64,000 nucleotides of DNA from DATEKX01 sp963726785 (lineage in GTDB: Bacteria; Acidobacteriota; Blastocatellia; UBA7656): NCBI GenBank assembly GCA_963726785.1, contig CAVSDJ010000007.1, positions 2,666,001 through 2,730,000 on the forward strand, in the 5' to 3' direction. Every line of letters begins with the position of its first letter. The stretch's first letter is position 1. The notes under the pieces are model-generated. The model was not told the DNA's origin. It saw only the letters and a program-made list of their open reading frames with translations, and did no database searches. This document shows, one piece after another, positions 25,277 through 32,395 of this stretch. The position numbers and the translations under genes were made by a program.

Positions 25277-26917
25277 ATGAGCAAACAGGCGCGCAAACGA
25301 GTTGTGATCTTAGGTGGCGGCTTTGCGGGTGTCTACACGGCGCAGTATCTGGAAAAGGCACTTTCTCGCCGCGACGATTTTGAAATCACTCTTATCAACA
25401 AAGAAAATTATTTCGTCTTTCAGCCGATGCTGCCCGAAGTCATTTCAGGCAGCATCGGCTTGCTCGATACAGTCAGCCCGATTCGCCGGTTGCTTCCTCG
25501 GACCAACCTGCACGTGCGAGACATCGAGTCAATTGATCTGGCGAGCAAAACTATCGCGACAAGCCCGGGCTTTCGCCCTCACCCGCACATCATCTCTTAT
25601 GACTATCTGGTGTTCGCGCTCGGAAACGTCACGGACTTTCGAGGCTTGAGAGGACTGCCCGAACACGCGCTCCCGTTCAAGAATTTGGCGGACGCTTTGT
25701 ACCTCCGCAATCACGTCATACGGGCGCTTGAAGAAGCTGCGATTGAAACGGACGATATGGAATTGCGCCGCCAGTTGCTGACATTCGTCGTCGCGGGCGG
25801 CGGGTTTTCAGGCGTCGAAGTGATCGCAGAGCTTAACGACTTTGTGCGCGAGGTGGCGCGCAGCTATCGCGGCATTGACCCGAAGGAATTGCGCGTGGTG
25901 CTGATTCATTCGCAGGAGCGAATACTGCCTGAAATGTCAGAGAAGCTCGCGCTGTTCGCTCAAGACATTTTAAAGAAGCGCGGCGTAGAGATAATGCTGA
26001 ACGCGCGGCTCGAAGCGGCAACGGGCGAAGAGGCGATTCTCAAAGATGGCGTGCGGATTCCGACGCGCACGCTGGTTTCCACAGTGCCAAGCTCGCCTCA
26101 TCCGATCATTGACGGGCTTGCGTTGCCGAAAGGCAAGAACGGTCGTTTGATCGCCAATAAACATCTTGAAGTCGAAGGGGCGGAAAACATCTGGTCAGTA
26201 GGCGATTGCGCGCAGGTGCCGACGCCGAAAGGCGAGGGCTTTTGCCCGCCCACGGCGCAGCACGCCATAAGACAGGCGCGCACTGCGGCTAACAACATAC
26301 TCGTAGCACTTCGCGGCAGCGGCGAGCGGCAATCGTTTGCCTTTGAAGGATTGGGCACGATGGGCGCGCTCGGCCATCGCTCGGCGGTGGCTGAGATATT
26401 CGGCATGAAGATATCAGGCTTCATCGCGTGGTGGATGTGGCGAACGATTTATTTGATGAAGCTGCCGGGCTGGGGCCGCCGGTTGAAGGTAGCCACGTCG
26501 TGGACGTTAGACCTGTTTTTGCCTGCGGAACTTGTAGAGCTGAAGCTGACAGGCTCGATGGGAATCACAAACGAGCATTTCGAGCCGGGCGAAGTCGTCT
26601 TTAAGCAGGGCGACATCGGCGACCGTATTTACATAATCATCAGCGGTAAGGCCGAAGTAGTGCACAACGTGGATGGAACAGAGATACAGCTTGCGACGGT
26701 CGGCGCAGGCGAATACTTCGGCGAAATGGCGCTGCTGAAAAAATCATTACGCAGCGCGACTGTACGCTGCATCGAGCCTATGAATACAATGAGCCTACCC
26801 AAGCGCGAATTCAGCATGCTGGCCGCATACCTGCCTCACGTTCGCGAAAGGCTTGAGAACGTAATGGTCGAGCGCCAGCGCTCAAACGATCAGAAAACGA
26901 TGAAGGCTGATGGGTAA
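25277..26917 (+). CDS. NDH-2-like FAD/NAD(P)H oxidoreductase fused to a cyclic nucleotide-binding domain
   Basis: 546 residues. Residues 1-425 are a type II NADH dehydrogenase-like flavoprotein: FAD fold VVILGGGFAGVYTAQYLE, second nucleotide fold VVAGGGFSGVEVIAEL, and the C-terminal FAD contact IWSVGDCAQVPTPKG followed by PPTAQHAIRQA. An amphipathic end (WMWRTIYLMKLPGW) suggests membrane attachment. Residues about 430-525 are a CRP-type domain (FEPGEVVFKQGDIGDRIYIIISGKAEVV; GEYFGEMALL; RSATVRCIE). A quinone-reducing, ligand-gated enzyme is a reasonable inference. A second NDH-2-like gene without this domain lies at 30907-32199. Confidence 0.88.
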   Translation: MSKQARKRVVILGGGFAGVYTAQYLEKALSRRDDFEITLINKENYFVFQPMLPEVISGSIGLLDTVSPIRRLLPRTNLHVRDIESIDLASKTIATSPGFRPHPHIISYDYLVFALGNVTDFRGLRGLPEHALPFKNLADALYLRNHVIRALEEAAIETDDMELRRQLLTFVVAGGGFSGVEVIAELNDFVREVARSYRGIDPKELRVVLIHSQERILPEMSEKLALFAQDILKKRGVEIMLNARLEAATGEEAILKDGVRIPTRTLVSTVPSSPHPIIDGLALPKGKNGRLIANKHLEVEGAENIWSVGDCAQVPTPKGEGFCPPTAQHAIRQARTAANNILVALRGSGERQSFAFEGLGTMGALGHRSAVAEIFGMKISGFIAWWMWRTIYLMKLPGWGRRLKVATSWTLDLFLPAELVELKLTGSMGITNEHFEPGEVVFKQGDIGDRIYIIISGKAEVVHNVDGTEIQLATVGAGEYFGEMALLKKSLRSATVRCIEPMNTMSLPKREFSMLAAYLPHVRERLENVMVERQRSNDQKTMKADG

Positions 26918-26925
26918 CGGAATTG

Positions 26926-27124
26926 GCCGCGTAGCGGCTAGTTGAATTTAGCCGTGTACTTTAGTGCACGCGACAGCGATGAGCAATTCGAGATGCGTCG
27001 CGTTAGCGACGGTTGAATTGAAGTGCTTCAATTCAACCGTCGCTAACGCGACGCATCTGAATCCGTGCTAATGCTGTTCCCGGCCTTAAAAGACCGGGCT
27101 AAATTCAACTAGCCGCTACGCGGC
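26926..27124. repeat. Long palindromic element, GCCGCGTAGCGGC family, copy 1
   Basis: The outer arms are perfect over 28 bp (26926-26953 with 27097-27124). An inner, near-continuous palindrome has 33-bp perfect arms (26991-27023 and 27026-27058) with a 2-nt loop, built around GTCGCGTTAGCGACGG. The family recurs at 47971-48154. No coding capacity. Confidence 0.9.
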
Positions 27125-27186
27125 AGCAAACTATTCATTTGATACGATTCGCTGTAAAATTGTCTTAAACTATTTGAGGATGGTGA

Positions 27187-28908
27187 ATGATGAAAATACT
27201 GACGAAGTCGTGTTTGCTCGCGCTGGCGATAAGCCTTACGCTGCTCGGTTATGCATGTCAAACTACACAAAACCAAAATACGAATACAGGAGGAGCGAAT
27301 ATGTCTGCGGCTGATCCGGCGCTCGCGGCAAAAATTAGTCAGTTTGCTCCGACCGAAGTCACCGCTGACGTTTCTCGCCTTTCAGACGGTGATCGCAAGG
27401 CTTTAGATAAAATAATCCAGGCGGCAAAACTGATGGACCCGATTTTTTACCGCCAAGTATGGAGCGGCAATGTCGCGCTCAAAGAGAAACTCGAAGCTGA
27501 TAAAAGCCCGCTTGGGCAACAGCGTCTTCACTACTTTGTGATCAACAAAGGGCCATGGGACCGCGTAGATAACAACAAGGCGTTCATTCCCGACGTGCCG
27601 CACGAGAAACCTCCGCAAGCGGGCTTTTACCCCGACGATATAACGAAAGATGAATTCAACACGTGGGCGCAGGGGCTTTCAGAAGCTGATCGCAAAAAGG
27701 CGCAGGGGTTCTTCTACGTCATACGACGCGGCGCTGATCGCAAGCTCACAACCGTTCCCTACAGCCAGGAGTACCGCGAATTTCTTGAGCCTGCGGCAAA
27801 CCTGCTGCGCGAAGCCGCGAACCTCACGACTAATGAAACGCTGAAGAGCTTTTTGACGAAGCGAGCCGATGCGTTTATGTCTGATGATTATTACGCAAGC
27901 GATGTCGCGTGGATGGATTTGAATGCGCCGATTGATGTGACCTTCGGGCCGTATGAAACTTACGAGGACGGGCTGTTCGGCTACAAAGCGGCATTTGAGG
28001 CTTTTGTTACACTGCGCGACGAGGCCGAATCATCGAAGATTGCGAAGTTCAGCAGCTACCTTCAAGAACTCGAAAACAATCTTCCGATGGACCCAAGTCA
28101 TCGCAATCCCAAGATCGGCGCTGGTTCGCCGATTCGCGTAGTTGATGTCGTCTTCACTTCAGGCGATGGAAATCGCGGCGTGCAGACAGCGGCTTTCAAC
28201 CTGCCTAATGATGAGCGAATAGTAAAAGAGCGAGGCACTACGCAAATAATGCTCAAGAATATGCAGGAAGAAAAGTTCAACAAAGTGCTGGTTCCCATCG
28301 CAGGCGTCGTGATTGATCCGGCGCAGCGGTCTCAGATTTCCTTCAACTCTTTCTTCACGCACATCCTCGCGCACGAATTACTGCACGGCATCGGCCCGCA
28401 CAACATCACAGTCGGAGGCAGGCAGACGACTGTTCGCATGGAGCTTAAAGAACTCTACTCGGCGATTGAAGAAGCGAAGGCCGACATAACCGGACTGTGG
28501 GGATTGCAGTACCTGATTGACCAAAACAAAGACGGGGTTGACCGAGGCATGGAGAGCAGTCTATACACGACCTACCTTGCCAGTTCGTTCCGTTCTGTTC
28601 GGTTCGGAGTAAAAGAAGCTCACGGCAAAGGCCAGGCTATGCAGTTCAATTATCTTCTGGATGAAGGCGGGATCAAATACGACCCACAGGCAGGAACCTA
28701 TTCCATAGACCCTGCTCGCATCAAAGACGCTGTGCGAAAGCTGACGACCGAAATACTGACTCTTCAAGCCGAAGGTTCTTACGAGAAAGCAAAGGCTATG
28801 CTCGACAAGTATGGTGTGATAAGGCCGGAGATGCAAAAAGCGCTCGATAAGCTCAGCACTGTGCCTATAGACATCGAGCCTAGATTCGCGCTGGCAGAAT
28901 CAAAGTAG
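27187..28908 (+). CDS. Dipeptidyl-peptidase III-like (M49) metallopeptidase lipoprotein
   Basis: 573 residues with a lipoprotein signal (LLGYAC, Cys about 24). The C-terminal half carries HELLHG (zinc ligands and catalytic Glu, about residue 398) and, some 40 residues later, EEAKADITGLWG. This arrangement matches the HEXXGH / EECRAE pair of dipeptidyl-peptidase III, except that the first motif is a normal HEXXH pentapeptide. The rest of the chain has the length and segments expected of M49 bacterial relatives. It is likely anchored on the periplasmic side and may trim peptides. Activity is inferred, not shown. Confidence 0.72.
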   Translation: MMKILTKSCLLALAISLTLLGYACQTTQNQNTNTGGANMSAADPALAAKISQFAPTEVTADVSRLSDGDRKALDKIIQAAKLMDPIFYRQVWSGNVALKEKLEADKSPLGQQRLHYFVINKGPWDRVDNNKAFIPDVPHEKPPQAGFYPDDITKDEFNTWAQGLSEADRKKAQGFFYVIRRGADRKLTTVPYSQEYREFLEPAANLLREAANLTTNETLKSFLTKRADAFMSDDYYASDVAWMDLNAPIDVTFGPYETYEDGLFGYKAAFEAFVTLRDEAESSKIAKFSSYLQELENNLPMDPSHRNPKIGAGSPIRVVDVVFTSGDGNRGVQTAAFNLPNDERIVKERGTTQIMLKNMQEEKFNKVLVPIAGVVIDPAQRSQISFNSFFTHILAHELLHGIGPHNITVGGRQTTVRMELKELYSAIEEAKADITGLWGLQYLIDQNKDGVDRGMESSLYTTYLASSFRSVRFGVKEAHGKGQAMQFNYLLDEGGIKYDPQAGTYSIDPARIKDAVRKLTTEILTLQAEGSYEKAKAMLDKYGVIRPEMQKALDKLSTVPIDIEPRFALAESK

Positions 28909-28960
28909 CAAAGGATTGGGTGAGGGGTGAAGAAAAAAGCGCAAGCAGTGACTTACCGCT

Positions 28961-29245
28961 TCACCTCACCACCCTTTCATCCCTACCTGATTTTCTCGTC
29001 TGCATTCGGCTACGAATGAGGGCAAGCTCTTTTTGAAGTTGTATGTATTCGGCGTTTGCGCGCTCGACATCGAGCCGTTTCTTCATCAACCGCGCCCGTT
29101 CGCGCGTTTGCGGAGTTCCTTTGAGTGTTGCGGAACTGGCTCGTTGGGTCTCGCGATACTCTCTGAGCATATGTTTGACCACCTCAGCCCGCTCCTTGAT
29201 TCGTTGTTCCAGCTCTGCCGCACGTTTTTTCAAAGTTTGTCGCAC
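28961..29245 (-). CDS. Small coiled-coil hypothetical protein (94 aa)
   Basis: 94 residues, highly charged and helical (LEQRIKERAEVVKHMLREYRE; DVERANAEYIQLQKELALIRSRM), without signal or membrane segment. It starts at a GTG preceded by AAGGAGAGG about 13 nt upstream. That ribosome site is inside a hairpin, and RNA 2 with its promoter lies further upstream on the same strand. It is convergent with the M49-like gene, with an imperfect GGTGAGG/CCTCACC inverted repeat in the 52-nt gap. Family not recognised. Confidence 0.55.
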   Translation of the reverse strand: MRQTLKKRAAELEQRIKERAEVVKHMLREYRETQRASSATLKGTPQTRERARLMKKRLDVERANAEYIQLQKELALIRSRMQTRKSGRDERVVR

Positions 29246-29255
29246 CTTTATGAAA

Positions 29256-29282
29256 CCTCTCCTTGGGGGCTAACCCAAGAGG
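29256..29282 (-). promoter_or_regulatory. Hairpin sequestering the ribosome site of the 94-aa gene
   Basis: Minus-strand CCTC-TTGGG, loop TTAGCC, then CCCAA-gga-GAGG. The AAGGAGAGG ribosome site is largely base-paired. The loop reads TTAGCCCCC, like the loop of RNA 2. Confidence 0.5.
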
Positions 29283-29396
29283 TCCGGGGAGGCTCCCGGT
29301 CAATCCATCGCATTCGGGCGGCTAAAGGTTTACCTTAACTTTCCTATTGCAACCGATTGATTGATATGATATTGTCCGCTTCGTGGGAAGTGACCG

Positions 29397-29506
29397 TCCG
29401 AGCCACGGGTGGGGCCGCGGCTCGGGAGTATCGGTGGTGCGTAACTGAGGAATATCAATGCTGTGGGGGCTAAGATATTCCTGAGATTGATTAGATCAAA
29501 CGCACC
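29397..29506 (-). ncRNA. Structured small RNA or leader with C-rich loop (RNA 2)
   Basis: Transcribed leftward from a consensus promoter at 29510-29539. The 5' GGTGCG (29506-29501) pairs with CGCACC (29441-29436); flanking bases extend the match to 10 bp. Within it are TTGAT-CTA-ATCAA and a 9-bp hairpin AGGAATATC / GATATTCCT whose loop contains TAGCCCCC. Compared with RNA 1 at 14363, the loop octamer is identical, and one stem pair changes from C-G to T-A. A GC-rich hairpin CCGAGCC/GGCTCGG (about 29397-29424) follows, with no U tract, so transcription may continue into the 94-aa gene as its leader. Confidence 0.7.
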
Positions 29507-29509
29507 ACC

Positions 29510-29539
29510 TTTATACTCTTAACGGCTCCTGGGTGTCAA
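29510..29539 (-). promoter_or_regulatory. Sigma-70 promoter of structured RNA 2
   Basis: Minus strand: consensus -35 TTGACA (29539-29534), then 17-18 nt, then -10 GTATAA or TATAAA (29516-29510). It ends where the RNA closing stem begins, the same geometry as at RNA 1. Confidence 0.75.
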
Positions 29540-29596
29540 CAAATTAAAGCTTCAACAGATGGCCCCGGATTAGATTCGAGCAGGAAGGATCCCACT

Positions 29597-29806
29597 GTGT
29601 TCTCAAACGAAGCCCTCAGTAGGATACTCACCGAAGCTGATCGCATAGTCGAAGACGCAGAGACGCTTCTGGAAAAGGCCGCAGCTACGGGGAAAGATGA
29701 TTTAGTAGAGGCGGCGCGCAAAAATCTCCGACTTGTGATTGAAAACCGTGATCGCTTGAACCGCGTCTTTTCGCTCAAGCTTGCGACGGCAGAATCAAAA
29801 GCCTGA
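29597..29806 (+). CDS. Small helical hypothetical protein (69 aa)
   Basis: 69 residues from a GTG with AGGAAGGA 7 nt upstream. The sequence is almost wholly helical with heptad character (RILTEADRIVEDAETLLEKAAATGKDDLVEAARKNL). There is no signal peptide. It is oriented away from RNA 2 and could share the promoter region with it. Family not recognised; an antisense frame over the same DNA was rejected. Confidence 0.6.
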   Translation: MFSNEALSRILTEADRIVEDAETLLEKAAATGKDDLVEAARKNLRLVIENRDRLNRVFSLKLATAESKA

Positions 29807-30000
29807 CGGTGCGTTTGTAATTTTGTATTTCGGCTCGATTTGATTCGCGGTTTCGATTTCCACAAGCCGCTTCTTGCAATGCTTTCCTGCGCTTTGATCC
29901 CTATTCTTAAACCGAAACCTGAGATGTCAGCGCACCGACCTTTCACGTTGAACTTTATGATCTGATTGCTGATGACTGTCTTCATACCTATAATTTTCAT

Positions 30001-30849
30001 GTGAGTCACCCGCGCAAACCAGAGCATGCCGTTAAGCTCAAAGTCATTCAGCCGCGCTCTGTGCTGAACGCCTCGGGCATGGGCGGCTTCACGCTGAATC
30101 CTTATGTCGGATGCCCCGTAGGCTGTGCCTATTGTTTTGTACCGCACATGGCGCACAAGCAGCTTGAAGACAGGAAGTGGGGAACCTATGTTGATGTGAA
30201 AGAGGGCGCGCCGGAACTGCTCGAACAGCAACTCGCGCGCAAGCGGCAGCCCGCGAGAATTTTCATGTCAACCGCGACCGACCCATACCAACCCCTCGAA
30301 GAACGCTACCAGATCACGCGCCGAATGCTCGAAGTATTCGAGCGCCACCCGAAGCACAGCCTGTTCATACTCACAAAACAATCGCTCGTCGAGCGCGACA
30401 TTGACATACTCACAAGACTCCCGCGCGTCGCTGTCGGCATGAGTATCTCCATAATGAATGATGGCCTCTCGCAAGTGATAGAGCCGTGGGCTCCTGTTAC
30501 AAGCGAACGCCTCGCGGTCATCAAAAGACTGTCCGAGGCAGGCATTCCGACTTACCTGATATGGGCACCGGCTTTTGTGCCTCTGCCGATGACGGACAAA
30601 TTCGTTCGCGGCGCGATTTGCACTATAGCTGAAAGCGGTGCTCGCGCTCTTTCACTCGACGCATTGAGTTATGGTTCTAGCCAGCCCGCAGGTCTGACTC
30701 GCCGTCTCGCGCGCGAAGGCCACGTGCCCGCGACAAAAGCGCAGGCTAAGTTGATTCGCAATGAAGCTGATAGGCAGGGCCTGGGTCAACGGCTCGAACT
30801 CGCGGAGCCTGAATCAATCGAAGATACGGAGCCGATGCTGCCTTTCTGA
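30001..30849 (+). CDS. Radical SAM protein (SPL-related, Rv2578c-like)
   Basis: 282 residues from a GTG. The cluster-binding motif is CPVGCAYCF (about residues 38-46), preceded by GGFTLNPYVG, which is typical of the spore-photoproduct-lyase-like radical SAM group. STATDPYQPLEERYQITRRMLEVF and FILTKQSLVERDIDIL complete the barrel. Members are widespread and of uncertain function, often thought to act in nucleic acid repair. It stands alone here. Confidence 0.85.
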   Translation: MSHPRKPEHAVKLKVIQPRSVLNASGMGGFTLNPYVGCPVGCAYCFVPHMAHKQLEDRKWGTYVDVKEGAPELLEQQLARKRQPARIFMSTATDPYQPLEERYQITRRMLEVFERHPKHSLFILTKQSLVERDIDILTRLPRVAVGMSISIMNDGLSQVIEPWAPVTSERLAVIKRLSEAGIPTYLIWAPAFVPLPMTDKFVRGAICTIAESGARALSLDALSYGSSQPAGLTRRLAREGHVPATKAQAKLIRNEADRQGLGQRLELAEPESIEDTEPMLPF

Positions 30850-30906
30850 AAACGTGAAACTGGCTCTGGGAGCCGCTTTCACGTCCGCATCTGCTGAGAG
30901 GATACG

Positions 30907-32199
30907 ATGTCTGAAAAGAAAGTAGTCATAATAGGCGGCGGGTTCGCAGGTTTGTACACGGCGCTCGAACTTGAAAAGCGTCTCAAGCGCGAAAAGAAAG
31001 TTTCGGTCACACTGCTCAACAGCGAGAACTTTTTTCTCTTCACGCCGATGCTGCCCGAAGCGGGCGCAAGCAGCATCGCCACACGCCACATCGTCAGCCC
31101 TCTCAGGAAGCTTCTTCGCCGCACGCGCTTCGCCGAAGTCGGCGTCGAAAGCGTTGACCTGCGGGCGCAGATTGTTGCAGCGCGGCACAGCCTCACGGGC
31201 AGCCCTCGCCAGTTCAGCTATGATTATCTTGTGCTCGCGATGGGCGGCGTGACTAACTATTTCAACATACCGGGCGCGGCTGAACATTCGATTCCATTCA
31301 AAACGCTCGGTGATGCGATTTACGTTCGCAACCACACGATTGACGCGCTCGAAGAAGCTGCCGTCGAGCCTGAAAGAGCGAACGAATTGCTCACCTTCGC
31401 CGTCGTGGGCGGAGGGCTGACGGGAGTCGAAGTGGTCGGCGCGCTGAATGACTTCGTGCGCGAAGCCGCAGAATATTACCCTGAGATTGACCGCAAACAG
31501 ATTCGCGTGATGCTTATCGAAGCAGGCCCGCGATTGATGCCTGAGATGAATGAGAAGCTCGGAGCTTTTTCAGAGAAAATCCTCGGCAAGCGCGGCGTAG
31601 ATGTTCGCACCAGCACTGCCGTTGTGAAGGTTGAGCTGGACGGATTTGAGCTTTCAACCGGAGAGCGCGTCAGAACGCAGACGCTGATCTGGGGCGCAGG
31701 CGTCGCGCCCAATCCGCTGATAGCGCAGCTTGACGTAGCTAAAGAACGCGGGCGCATTCTTGTAAACCAGTACCTCGAAGTAGAGGGCTTCCGAAACGTG
31801 TGGGCGCTCGGTGATTGTGCTCACATAATCAATCCAAAGACGGACAAGCCGCATCCGCCGACTGCTCAACACGCCGTGCGCGAAGGCAAGCGCGCAGGTC
31901 GCAACATCGCATCTCATTTCGGCAGAGGCAAGCGCGCGCCATTCGAGTACGACACGATGGGGCAGATGGCCATAGTCGGCGAACGCACGGGCGTAGCCGA
32001 TGTGATGGGGTATCGCTTCTCAGGATGGATCGCGTGGTTTCTGTGGCGGACTTATTACCTGATGCGAATACCGCAGCTTGAAAAGCGTGTGCGAGTAATG
32101 ATGGACTGGACGCTCGATCTATTCTTCACACGCGACCTCGTGCAGCTTGCGGTTTCGCGCGAGCGGCACAAGACGGCCAGGTCAAAGTTAATCGCGTAG
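30907..32199 (+). CDS. ndh: NDH-2-like FAD/NAD(P)H oxidoreductase
   Basis: 430 residues, complete type II NADH dehydrogenase architecture: VVIIGGGFAGLYTALELEK, a second nucleotide fold FAVVGGGLTGVEVVGAL, and NVWALGDCAHI followed by HPPTAQHAVREG. A hydrophobic C-terminal part (WIAWFLWRTYYLMRIP) probably anchors it to the membrane. It would pass electrons from NADH to quinone without pumping, in parallel to the complex I encoded earlier. It is a close paralogue of the protein at 25277-26917 but ends before the cyclic nucleotide-binding domain. Confidence 0.85.
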   Translation: MSEKKVVIIGGGFAGLYTALELEKRLKREKKVSVTLLNSENFFLFTPMLPEAGASSIATRHIVSPLRKLLRRTRFAEVGVESVDLRAQIVAARHSLTGSPRQFSYDYLVLAMGGVTNYFNIPGAAEHSIPFKTLGDAIYVRNHTIDALEEAAVEPERANELLTFAVVGGGLTGVEVVGALNDFVREAAEYYPEIDRKQIRVMLIEAGPRLMPEMNEKLGAFSEKILGKRGVDVRTSTAVVKVELDGFELSTGERVRTQTLIWGAGVAPNPLIAQLDVAKERGRILVNQYLEVEGFRNVWALGDCAHIINPKTDKPHPPTAQHAVREGKRAGRNIASHFGRGKRAPFEYDTMGQMAIVGERTGVADVMGYRFSGWIAWFLWRTYYLMRIPQLEKRVRVMMDWTLDLFFTRDLVQLAVSRERHKTARSKLIA

Positions 32200-32212
32200 C
32201 GCGGAAGAAACG

Positions 32213-32282
32213 ATGAACTATGAATTATGAATGATGAATTAAGAACCTCTCTTCAATTCATCATTCATAATTCATAGTTCAT
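32213..32282. repeat. Perfect 28-bp inverted repeat, ATGAATTATGAA type
   Basis: Arms 32213-32240 and 32255-32282 are exact reverse complements, separated by 14 nt. AT-rich, built from ATGAATTATGAATGATGAA units. Relatives at 9026-9119 and 43340-43470. Confidence 0.85.
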
Positions 32283-32395
32283 TATTTCTTCTTGAACAGA
32301 GGCTGGCGGCTGTGCTACGGTTTCGCGATTCTACCGGAGCACAAAATCGAACCCGTATCGAAATTTTCTACCCTGGTCAGCTAAGGAGACTACGC

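Noticed and set aside
28919..28971. GGTGAGGGGTGAAG / CTTCACCTCACC as a bidirectional terminator
   Set aside because: Arms match only with bulges and no T tract follows on either strand.
29811..29830. GGTGCGTTTG resembling the start of RNA 2
   Set aside because: Only ten bases match; no closing stem, C-rich loop or promoter follows.
29536..30231. Minus-strand 231-codon open frame
   Set aside because: Antisense to the 69-aa gene and the radical SAM gene and overlaps the RNA 2 promoter; no recognisable protein features.
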